DNA of 5,584 nucleotides from Bacillota bacterium. Lineage in GTDB: Bacteria > Bacillota > Clostridia > Peptostreptococcales > Anaerovoracaceae. The position numbers and the translations under genes were made by a program. Shown here piece after piece: positions 1 through 5,584 of this stretch. The notes beneath the pieces are model-generated. The model had not been told where the DNA came from. It ran no database searches and was given only the letters and a program-made list of their open reading frames with translations. The first letter of the stretch is position 1. Every line of letters begins with the position of its first letter. The stretch is from contig JAFZRK010000183.1 of assembly GCA_017619905.1 (NCBI GenBank), forward strand, positions 1-5,584. Direction: 5' to 3'.

Positions 1-23
1 CTGATAAGCTGGTACTCTATCAT
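1..23 (-). CDS. Possible start of a further gene in the cluster (very uncertain)
   Basis: Beyond the pepT stop, the minus strand has an ATG at base 23 followed by seven open codons (MIEYQLI) to the window edge. The 46-base gap from pepT fits the cluster, but no ribosome binding site precedes it and seven codons prove nothing. Another ATG nearby has a GGAAGG before it but hits a stop after seven codons. Confidence 0.2.
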
Positions 24-69
24 TATGAGTTATTGGTTTTGGGCCCTGGGCATTGCGCCTTCCGGCAAG

Positions 70-1290
70 TCAGCGCGCTTTCGCGATGTTGACTATTATC
101 TCCACCATCTTCTCCATGGCGTCAGCGGACACGAACTCCTTTACGGAGTGGTAATTCTCGCCGCCGGTGGAGAGATTGGGGCAAGGCAGCCCTTCGTAGG
201 ACAGGCGGGCTCCGTCCGTGCCTCCGCGTATGGGCACCGTTACCGGTTCCACGCCCGCGGCCCTCATGGCGTCCTCCGCCCTTCTGATTATATGCATTAC
301 CGGAAGGATCTTCTCCTTCATGTTGTAGTAGCTGTCTTTGACGACGCACTCCGCGGTGCCTTCGCCGTACTTCGCGTTTATGCGGCCCTCGAGCTCTTTC
401 AGGAGCTCCTTCTTGGCGGTGAACTTAGCCATGTCGTGATCACGGACTATCATCTTTACAGTTGCGGAAGTCTCGTCTCCGTTTACGGACTGGACGTGGA
501 AGAAGCCCTCGTACCCTTCCGTCCTGGCGGGCACCTGATCCTCCGGAAGCATGGAAACGAACTCCGACGCTATGAGCACCGCGTTCTTCATCTTGTCCTT
601 GGCGCTTCCCGGGTGGATGTTGAGGCCCTTTACCTTAAGCAATGCCCCCGCGGCGTTGAAATTCTCGTATTCCAGCTCTCCAAGCGCTCCGCCGTCCACG
701 GTGTAGCCGAACTCCGCGCCGAAACCCTTAAGGTCGAAGAAGTCCGCACCGCGCCCCACCTCCTCGTCCGGTGTAAAGCCCACGGCTATGCGGGGATGCT
801 TTATCTCCGGGTGGTCCGCAAGGTACTCCATCGCGCTTACTATCTCCGCCACGCCGGCCTTGTCGTCCGCGCCCAGAAGCGTTGTGCCGTCGGTTATTAT
901 AAGCCGCTGGCCCCTGTACTTTTCCAGGAACGGGAAGTCCCTGACGGCTATGACGCCGTTCCCCTGGTCTATGTCTCCGCCTTCGTAACGGATGAGCTTT
1001 GGCTTGATGTTCTCACCCGGAGCGTCCGGCGACGTATCCATGTGCGCTATGAACCCTATGCAGGGCAGTCCTTCGCAGCCCGGGCTTGCGGGAAGATGCC
1101 CGTAGACGTAGCATTTACCGTCCACTCGGACGCCTTCAAGCCCTGTCTCCTTAAGTTCCGCGGCTATGCGCTCCGCCAGCGCGAACTGGCCTTTCGTGGA
1201 GGGGATGTCCTCCATGTCGTAGGCCGAAGATGTCGGATTCGACACGTAATCCAGAAAACGGTCTATTACCTTGCCTGTGCAGTAACTCAT
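70..1290 (-). CDS. pepT: Peptidase T (tripeptide aminopeptidase)
   Basis: Cytoplasmic dinuclear zinc aminopeptidase of the M20 family that removes the N-terminal residue from tripeptides, the last step of peptide use. The 406 residues match the usual length. All expected active-site residues are present: HMDTSPD (83-89) with zinc ligand H83 and D85; LGADDKAG (139-146) with bridging D142; TPDEEVGRGA (173-182) with general base E176 and ligand E177; TVDGG (197-201) with ligand D199; and GGENYHSVKEF (377-387) with ligand H381. NIHPGSAKDKMKNA (224-237) and PIRGGTDGARLS (353-364) belong to the dimerisation and substrate-binding parts. The start at 1290 is fixed by AAGGAG six bases upstream. It is the last secure gene of the cluster; no hairpin with a T-run follows its TGA within the window. 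Confidence 0.97.
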   Translation of the reverse strand: MSYCTGKVIDRFLDYVSNPTSSAYDMEDIPSTKGQFALAERIAAELKETGLEGVRVDGKCYVYGHLPASPGCEGLPCIGFIAHMDTSPDAPGENIKPKLIRYEGGDIDQGNGVIAVRDFPFLEKYRGQRLIITDGTTLLGADDKAGVAEIVSAMEYLADHPEIKHPRIAVGFTPDEEVGRGADFFDLKGFGAEFGYTVDGGALGELEYENFNAAGALLKVKGLNIHPGSAKDKMKNAVLIASEFVSMLPEDQVPARTEGYEGFFHVQSVNGDETSATVKMIVRDHDMAKFTAKKELLKELEGRINAKYGEGTAECVVKDSYYNMKEKILPVMHIIRRAEDAMRAAGVEPVTVPIRGGTDGARLSYEGLPCPNLSTGGENYHSVKEFVSADAMEKMVEIIVNIAKAR

Positions 1291-1296
1291 ATCTGT

Positions 1297-1302
1297 CTCC
1301 TT
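1297..1302 (-). promoter_or_regulatory. Ribosome binding site of pepT
   Basis: The minus strand reads AAGGAG six bases before the pepT ATG, in the 30-base gap after the YolD-like gene. It is the strongest site in the window and suggests that pepT is translated independently of the genes before it. Confidence 0.8.
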
Positions 1303-1320
1303 ATATTGCTGCGGTCCGGA

Positions 1321-1551
1321 TCAGTCGTCCTGAGCCGGCCTGTAGATATCGTTCTCGTAGTCCTGGGCGTAAACTTCCGTGGTACCGTCGAAACTGTCCG
1401 CGGCCTCGTCTATCTGCTCGTCAAAACCGGTGAGCGCAGCGAATGGCGAGAACTGCCCGGCCCTGCCCTCCGCGGACATGCGAGGATGGCTTGCGCTCCC
1501 GTGGTATTCCATGTCTATTATATCGCTGTATCTCTCGCGTGCGGAAGTCAT
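1321..1551 (-). CDS. Short YolD-like protein, partner of the Y-family polymerase
   Basis: Small 76-residue acidic protein beginning one base after the polymerase stop (TAA-A-ATG), so the two are almost surely translated together. The N-terminal block DIIDMEYHGSASHPRMS (10-26) and RAGQFSPFAALTG (30-42) match the conserved start of YolD-like proteins encoded next to Bacillota Y-family polymerases. Pfam suggests the YolD family is functionally equivalent to UmuD, the regulatory subunit of Pol V. Family members I recall exceed about 100 residues, with a helical and beta-rich second half. Here that part is absent and the protein ends in an acidic tail (about 48-76). Only 30 bases remain before pepT, so no frame-shifted remnant can be hidden there. 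GGAGG lies about 14 bases upstream within the polymerase gene. Confidence 0.8.
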   Translation of the reverse strand: MTSARERYSDIIDMEYHGSASHPRMSAEGRAGQFSPFAALTGFDEQIDEAADSFDGTTEVYAQDYENDIYRPAQDD

Positions 1552-1552
1552 T

Positions 1553-3064
1553 TTAAGCTTTGTGCCCTCCTACCTGCGCGTTCCTTTCCATTGCGGTGGC
1601 GGCCTCCTGAAGGTCCATGCCCCTTACGATGGCGTTCTTGCCGAACTTACCGCGTATCTTCAGCACTGCCTCCTGGCGGGCCCTTTCGCCGCGGTCGTCC
1701 TGCTGCTTCTTTTCTTCCTGCCCCTTATCCGCCAGCAGCGAGAAGATGTCCAGCTGCTGCTCCGCGGACTCCTTCTCCACCCTGCGCTCCGTGCGCACGT
1801 GGTTGGCGACCACGTACATGCGCCTTACAAGAAGGTCCTTGTCGACTATGGAATCGAAGAGCTCCGTCACCGCGTCCAGCATTGCCTTTCCGGACGATGT
1901 AAATCCGCCCGGAATGTTGATCGACCCGTGCGCGTCCTTGGGCGCGGTGCGGCCGTAGCGGTCCTTCATGACCTGCCCCTTGAACGCGCTGTCCGTGCGC
2001 CTGGTTATGTTCTCCGTATCGTAGCAGACCGTCAGCACTATCTGGTCCGTCAGTACGCCTTTTCTTACAAGGTCCAGACTGAGCCCGTCGGTCATCTCGC
2101 GGACTATCAGCCGCGCCTCATCGAACTTGTAAGGTCTTGACAGAACCTGACCGCAGCTAAGGCTGCGCTCCGCGGGCCTGTATTTCTTGATGTCCGCTAT
2201 GGTGCAGGGCTCCCATCCCCAGGCGTGGTCTATGAGAAGTTCCGCGTTTACCCCGAACATCCTGTAGAGCAGGTCCTCGTTGTGAACGGAGCACCTTGCC
2301 ACGTCGCCCATGGTATACATTCCGGCGGACGCGAGACGCCTTGCGTAGCCGCCGCCTATCCTCCAGAAGTCCGTAATGGGCCTGTGGTCCCAGAGGAGCT
2401 CCCTGTAGCTCTGTTCGTCCAGGGCGGCGATCCTTACGCCGTTCTCGTCCGGGGGCATGCGCTTGGCCACTATGTCCATTGCTATCTTGCAGAGATACAT
2501 GTTGGTGCCTATGCCTACGGTGGCGGTGATGCCGGTCTCGCTGAGAACGTCGCCGATCAGCTTCGCCGCGAACTGCTCCGCCGTAAGGCCGTAGAGCTTA
2601 AGATAGCTGGTGGCGTCTATGAAGACCTCGTCCACCGAGTATACGTGCATGTCCTCCGCGGACACGTAGCGCATGTAGATGTTGAATATTTCCGTGCTGA
2701 CTCGCATGTACTCCGCCATGCGCGGCTTGGCGATGATGAAATCCAGCTCCAGCGACGGGTCCGCCTTCAGTTCCGGATCCGAGAAGCTCTTGGCTGAGAA
2801 CTTCCTTCCGGGCGCTTTGGCCCTCCTGTCCGCGTTTATCTGCCTAACGCGTTCCACGACTTCAAAAAGCCTCGCGCGTCCTGAAACGCCGTAGCTCTTA
2901 AGAGACGGTGTGACGGCGAGGCAAATGGTCTTTTCCGTGCGGCTCTCGTCGGCCACCACAAGGTTGGTGGTGAGTGGATCCAGTCCTCTGGCGGCGCATT
3001 CCACCGACGCGTAGAAAGACTTAAGGTCTATGGCTATGTAGGTCTTTCCGAAGGGGCCGCTCAT
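1553..3064 (-). CDS. Y-family translesion DNA polymerase (UvrX/YqjW/UmuC-like)
   Basis: Error-prone polymerase that copies past damaged bases. The palm starts with YIAIDLKSFYASVE (9-22): D13 is a catalytic metal ligand and Y18 is at the steric-gate position, tyrosine as in UmuC. SVDEVFID (143-150) supplies D145 and E146. The long finger insertion with KAPGRKF and SLELDFIIAKPRM (83-116) is typical of the Bacillota UvrX/YqjW branch. A helix-hairpin-helix follows at about 232-257, then the little-finger domain to about 425. QLDIF (437-441) fits a beta-clamp binding pentapeptide. The tail KFGKNAIVRGMDLQEAATAM through GGHKA is a conserved ending of this branch. At 503 residues it looks complete and active. 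The start at 3064 suits the family, but no good ribosome binding site is near; six bases separate it from thrH, so coupling is likely. A YolD-like gene follows. Confidence 0.93.
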   Translation of the reverse strand: MSGPFGKTYIAIDLKSFYASVECAARGLDPLTTNLVVADESRTEKTICLAVTPSLKSYGVSGRARLFEVVERVRQINADRRAKAPGRKFSAKSFSDPELKADPSLELDFIIAKPRMAEYMRVSTEIFNIYMRYVSAEDMHVYSVDEVFIDATSYLKLYGLTAEQFAAKLIGDVLSETGITATVGIGTNMYLCKIAMDIVAKRMPPDENGVRIAALDEQSYRELLWDHRPITDFWRIGGGYARRLASAGMYTMGDVARCSVHNEDLLYRMFGVNAELLIDHAWGWEPCTIADIKKYRPAERSLSCGQVLSRPYKFDEARLIVREMTDGLSLDLVRKGVLTDQIVLTVCYDTENITRRTDSAFKGQVMKDRYGRTAPKDAHGSINIPGGFTSSGKAMLDAVTELFDSIVDKDLLVRRMYVVANHVRTERRVEKESAEQQLDIFSLLADKGQEEKKQQDDRGERARQEAVLKIRGKFGKNAIVRGMDLQEAATAMERNAQVGGHKA

Positions 3065-3070
3065 CGCAGT

Positions 3071-3676
3071 TTATCTTATGTTCTTCCTTATGGCGTCCAG
3101 CAGCTCTGCGTAGGTCTCGTAAGCAGGAATCTCCGGGTGCTCCGCCTTTATGGCGTCCGTGCTCCTGAACAGGAAACCCGCGCTGCTGGCCTGTATCATT
3201 CCCAGATCGTTGTAGCTGTCGCCGCTGGCTATGGTCCCCAGTCCTACGGAATGCAGAGCGTTTACCGTTGCGAGCTTGGTATCTCCCTGCACGCGCATGT
3301 TGAAGCCGGTTATCTTACCGTCCTCCGCCACTTCCAGACTGTTGCAGAATATGGTGGGCCGGCCGAGCTTCTCCATGAGAGGCATGGCGAACTCCTCGAA
3401 GGTGTCGCTGACTATTATCACCTGAGCGAAGGACCGGAGCTCGTCCAGGAACTCCTTTGCGCCTTCCAGCGGCTCCATCTTTCTAATAACGTCCTGTATC
3501 TCCTTAAGGCCGTAGCCGCGCTCCGCGAGCAGCGCCAGACGCCACTTCATGAGCTTGTCGTAGTCCGGTTCGTCGCGCGTGGTGCGCTTAAGCTCCGGTA
3601 TTCCGCTGTTCCTGGAGAATTCTATCCATATCTCCGGTACAAGTACGCCTTCAAGGTCCAGGCAGACTATCTTCAT
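3071..3676 (-). CDS. thrH: ThrH: phosphoserine phosphatase / homoserine phosphotransferase
   Basis: HAD-superfamily enzyme. The characterised Pseudomonas ThrH dephosphorylates phosphoserine and can pass the phosphate to homoserine, linking serine and threonine synthesis (family knowledge). HAD motifs are clear: motif I CLDLEGVL (5-12), with nucleophile D7 and the ThrH-typical Glu at position 9 instead of the usual second Asp; motif II VSDTFEEF (89-96); probable motif III Lys at 134; motif IV SGDSYNDLGM (151-160). The segment RTTRDEPDYDKLMKWR (31-46) matches the ThrH cap region and argues against a plain SerB. The 201-residue length is normal. AGGAG lies six bases before the ATG at 3676, the clearest ribosome binding site inside the cluster together with that of pepT. 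It ends six bases before the polymerase gene. Ile codons are 14 ATA, 2 ATT and no ATC. Confidence 0.9.
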   Translation of the reverse strand: MKIVCLDLEGVLVPEIWIEFSRNSGIPELKRTTRDEPDYDKLMKWRLALLAERGYGLKEIQDVIRKMEPLEGAKEFLDELRSFAQVIIVSDTFEEFAMPLMEKLGRPTIFCNSLEVAEDGKITGFNMRVQGDTKLATVNALHSVGLGTIASGDSYNDLGMIQASSAGFLFRSTDAIKAEHPEIPAYETYAELLDAIRKNIR

Positions 3677-3682
3677 AACGAT

Positions 3683-3687
3683 CTCCT
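3683..3687 (-). promoter_or_regulatory. Ribosome binding site of thrH
   Basis: The minus strand reads AGGAG six bases before the ATG at 3676, in the 25-base gap after the membrane-protein gene. This supports independent initiation and fixes the start. Confidence 0.75.
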
Positions 3688-3701
3688 AACTTTTACTGTA
3701 T

Positions 3702-4406
3702 CTACCATTCGGTGGACGGCAGTATGACGTCGTCCTCGAACATCTCGCGTATTATTGCTTTTTCCTTCTCCGGGGCCACGGGCTCGTCCGTGAACTGCCT
3801 CTGGAAACGGACCTTCATGCTTGCCAGCTGGGCGGCTTCCGTACGCGCCTCCAGCAGGTCTTTCCTGTCCAGTATTATGCAGTCCACGAGCTCCCACAAA
3901 AACAGCCAGAACAGTATCAGCACCGCCTCGTTGAGGACTATTGCCGCATTCGGGATAAGCGCGTTCACGAGCCAGACTATGCCCGCGAACACCACCGCAC
4001 CTATGAACAGCATTATTATCTTGGTCCTGTTGCGCTCCAGGGCCATCTGCGTGTCGCCCATCTTGAGCGCGTAATAGTCCGCTATGGTCTCCTCTATGCA
4101 CTCCCTCTGCTTCTGCGAAAAGACGTGGTTGCATATCTCCAGAACTATGGGGTACTCCGTGGGAACGTAGTTGGCGTTCTCCTCCACGAAGCGGGTGAAA
4201 TCCCCGTTGAGCCACTCGTAGCCGTCCACGGAGTATTTATCGATTATATCGTAATAGTCGTTGACGTTGCAGGAGATATAGGCAAGCCCGTTCTCCACGT
4301 AGAAGTCCTTAACGAACTTGTCCAGATCCACGCTCTTGTGCCTGAACTGCTTGAGGTTCTCCTTCAGCCGTCTGCTTTTTCTTTTACTGCTGCTGTCGAA
4401 CAGCAT
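3702..4406 (-). CDS. Unrecognised protein with a two-helix membrane hairpin
   Basis: I do not recognise this 234-residue protein. It starts with a basic stretch (SSKRKSRRLKENLKQ, 6-20), followed by a soluble region rich in aromatic and acidic residues up to about 128. Two hydrophobic segments follow, about 129-152 (IIMLFIGAVVFAGIVWLVNAL) and 156-178 (around LILFWLFLWELV), separated by a short IPNA turn. A charged, probably helical tail runs to the C-terminus STEW. With positive charges before helix 1 (ERNRTK) and after helix 2 (DRKD), both ends are predicted to be cytoplasmic. There is no signal peptide. The ATG at 4406 is supported by AAAGG seven bases upstream and an in-frame TGA just above. 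It lies 17 bases after rnmV and 25 before thrH. Ile codons are 17 ATA of 19. Function unknown; a membrane-anchored regulator or scaffold would be a guess. Confidence 0.85.
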   Translation of the reverse strand: MLFDSSSKRKSRRLKENLKQFRHKSVDLDKFVKDFYVENGLAYISCNVNDYYDIIDKYSVDGYEWLNGDFTRFVEENANYVPTEYPIVLEICNHVFSQKQRECIEETIADYYALKMGDTQMALERNRTKIIMLFIGAVVFAGIVWLVNALIPNAAIVLNEAVLILFWLFLWELVDCIILDRKDLLEARTEAAQLASMKVRFQRQFTDEPVAPEKEKAIIREMFEDDVILPSTEW

Positions 4407-4423
4407 GTCATTGCCTTTCTGAT

Positions 4424-5017
4424 CTATTCATCCGATCCTTGCCGGGCATTTCCGCAGGCCGCTTCCAGTTCGGAAAGACCTATCCCAAGGCGCCTGAGCC
4501 GCTTGAGGAACGCGCCCGCGTTGGCGTTTCCTATGCCGAGCGCTTCCCCTGCCGAGGCGCGTTTTTCCGCGCTTCCGGTCTGTCCTGCAAGCCCGAGCGC
4601 CGCAAGATCGTCCATGGTTACTTCTCTGTATTCTTCGTTTTCCGCGCCGTGCTCCGCGCATGCCTCCGAAAGGCCGTCAGAAGCCCTGCAGCCCGCGGAA
4701 AGCAGCGCTTTGAGTATATCCTCCGGCGACGCGTTCTCGACGCCCGTATCGCCGTTTTTCCGCGCCTGACGCTCGCTCAGGTACGCATGCTTCGCGTCCG
4801 GGAACAGCGCTGCGAGCCGTTCGCGTATGTGCCTTCCGGCGTGGTCCGGATCCGTGAACACCACTATTCCGCTCCGTTCGTAAGCGGCGCGTACCGTATC
4901 CAGCGTCTGCTGAGTAATGCCGTATCCGTGGGTGATTATGACGTTTGCCTCGACAGCCGCCAGCACTGCGGACATGTCGTCGCGGCCTTCTACGACCACC
5001 GTCTCCGTAAGACGCAT
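4424..5017 (-). CDS. rnmV: Ribonuclease M5 (5S rRNA maturation)
   Basis: Toprim-fold endonuclease that in Bacillota cleaves precursor 5S rRNA on both sides of the mature sequence, with ribosomal protein L18 as cofactor in Bacillus (family knowledge). The 197-residue length is normal. The Toprim core is visible: VVVEGRDD (7-14) with catalytic E10; FTDPDHAG (54-61) with metal-binding D56 and D58; and the family signature GVENASPEDI (92-101). The C-terminal part (about 130-197) is the less conserved RNA-recognition region. The ATG at 5017 directly follows the Nudix stop TAG, with an AAGGA about 10 bases upstream inside the Nudix gene, so translation is probably coupled. In many Bacillota rnmV is followed by ksgA; here an unknown membrane protein follows. 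Six of eight Ile codons are ATA. Confidence 0.93.
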   Translation of the reverse strand: MRLTETVVVEGRDDMSAVLAAVEANVIITHGYGITQQTLDTVRAAYERSGIVVFTDPDHAGRHIRERLAALFPDAKHAYLSERQARKNGDTGVENASPEDILKALLSAGCRASDGLSEACAEHGAENEEYREVTMDDLAALGLAGQTGSAEKRASAGEALGIGNANAGAFLKRLRRLGIGLSELEAACGNARQGSDE

Positions 5018-5020
5018 CTA
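5015..5020 (-). other. Abutting in-frame stop-start junction (TAG-ATG) between Nudix gene and rnmV
   Basis: Read on the minus strand, the Nudix stop TAG is followed at once by the rnmV ATG, with no spacer. Both are in the same frame, since 5518 to 5017 is exactly 167 codons. Ribosomes ending on the first gene can restart on the second, and any read-through of TAG would join Nudix to RNase M5. The positions are seen directly; functional use is inference. Confidence 0.9.
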
Positions 5021-5584
5021 CAGCTTTTCCTTCCACATTCCGGAGATGAAATACATCATTGCGGCCCAGGTGTAGACGGAGAACCAGAGGCCCTCCCTGT
5101 CCGTGCATCTTTCCATCATCTTCAGGATCTCTTCCCTGCCGTAGACGGCGTAGTCGCCTATCATCTCCGTGGACTCGGTGCCTGCGGAGTTGAAAGAGAA
5201 TCCTTCCGGAAGGTCCGCAACTGCGCACACCAGCGCGTTGCTCTCGTCCGTCATTCCCGGCGTGCTGAAGAACAGCGGGCTTACGGTGAACAGTCTGTCC
5301 GTTTCCGACAGCTTAAGGCCTGTCTCCTCTTCGATCTCCCGCCTGGCGGCGCTGAGCACCGGTTCCGGTTCCGAAAGGTCCCTTGCGTCCAGAAGGCCCG
5401 CCGGAGGACTGAGCAGGTACTGGCCCACCGGGTAGCGGAACTCCTTGGTGAACAGCAGGCCGTATTCCCCGCCTTTCTCCCTGACGATGACTATGCAGGT
5501 GACAGCGTCCGGCGTCATGGCTCTGAACTCCTCGTCCGAGAGCAGCGCGACCGTGCTGTCCGCCTTCCTGCGAGTGGCGCTGTA
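5018..5584 (-). CDS. Nudix hydrolase, ADP-ribose pyrophosphatase type (5' end beyond the window)
   Basis: Probably hydrolyses ADP-ribose or a related nucleoside diphosphate derivative in the cytoplasm; exact substrate unknown. Counting from the ATG at 5518, the Nudix box shows G41 and the catalytic helix REIEEETGL (60-68), matching REUXEEXGU. Before it lie EFRYP (26-30) and SPPAGLLD (37-44), typical of ADP-ribose pyrophosphatases; after it comes STPGMTDES (85-93), like the SPG-x-x-E element of that group. The G-to-R spacing in the box is about five residues longer than usual (loop ARDLSEPEP). The frame stays open for 22 codons upstream of 5518 to the window edge, reading YSATRRKADSTV and on; this resembles the N-terminal strand of such enzymes, so the true start probably lies outside. 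A GAGGAG precedes the 5518 ATG by 9 bases, so a start there remains possible (166 residues). Stop is TAG, abutting rnmV. Confidence 0.88.
   Translation of the reverse strand, partial: YSATRRKADSTVALLSDEEFRAMTPDAVTCIVIVREKGGEYGLLFTKEFRYPVGQYLLSPPAGLLDARDLSEPEPVLSAARREIEEETGLKLSETDRLFTVSPLFFSTPGMTDESNALVCAVADLPEGFSFNSAGTESTEMIGDYAVYGREEILKMMERCTDREGLWFSVYTWAAMMYFISGMWKEKL

Noticed and set aside
30..69. Possible terminator after pepT (GGGCCC palindrome and short GC stems)
   Set aside because: The stems are three to four pairs and no T-run follows on the minus strand, so a terminator is not supported.
25..1902. A 625-codon open frame on the plus strand
   Set aside because: It lies antisense to pepT, the YolD-like gene and part of the polymerase gene, all with clear family motifs. 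Its translation is compositionally odd with no recognisable domain; such long antisense frames are expected from codon bias in GC-rich DNA.
1379..2140. A 253-codon plus-strand frame
   Set aside because: Antisense shadow of the YolD-like and polymerase genes, with no motif and no ribosome binding site that I trust.
4161..4178. GAAC...GTTC inverted repeat resembling a LexA box
   Set aside because: The half-sites are nine bases apart instead of four, and the site is inside the membrane-protein gene, far from the polymerase start.
3673..4215. A 180-codon minus-strand frame overlapping the membrane-protein gene
   Set aside because: It is another frame of the same DNA. The overlapping 234-residue frame has the better start site, hydrophobic helices and codon use like the neighbours.
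4677..5228. A 183-codon minus-strand frame over Nudix and rnmV
   Set aside because: It is rich in Arg and Gly and overlaps two genes with intact catalytic motifs, so it is a frame shadow.

Overview
This 5.6 kb window is a dense stretch of bacterial chromosome in which every convincing gene lies on the minus strand. Seven genes read from right to left with gaps of 0 to 30 bases, so they look like one transcription unit or part of one. The DNA is GC-rich by eye. RNase M5, a YolD-like protein beside a Y-family polymerase of the UvrX/YqjW type, and strong AGGAG ribosome binding sites together point to a Bacillota (Firmicutes) member, most likely a Clostridia-type anaerobe. That placement is an inference from gene families. 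A strong preference for the isoleucine codon ATA (76 of 107 by hand count) is a useful lineage marker and is odd for GC-rich DNA.

In transcription order the layout is: (1) a Nudix hydrolase of the ADP-ribose pyrophosphatase type, whose reading frame runs off the right edge; (2) rnmV, RNase M5 for 5S rRNA maturation, whose ATG directly follows the Nudix stop codon in the same frame; (3) an unrecognised protein of 234 residues with a two-helix membrane hairpin; (4) thrH, a HAD phosphoserine phosphatase/homoserine phosphotransferase; (5) a Y-family translesion DNA polymerase with a beta-clamp binding motif; (6) a short YolD-like partner of that polymerase, lacking the usual C-terminal half; (7) pepT, tripeptidase T. 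The last 69 bases, beyond pepT, hold no secure feature. A possible next gene may start at base 23 on the minus strand.

The genes do not form one obvious pathway. Polymerase plus YolD is a recognisable DNA-damage tolerance pair. Nudix and RNase M5 deal with nucleotide derivatives and rRNA. ThrH and PepT serve amino acid supply. I see no mobile element, CRISPR array, tRNA or rRNA gene, clear terminator or LexA-type box. The window is mostly ordinary housekeeping DNA. The points most worth a second look are the unrecognised membrane protein, the truncated YolD partner, the in-frame TAG-ATG junction and the ATA codon bias.
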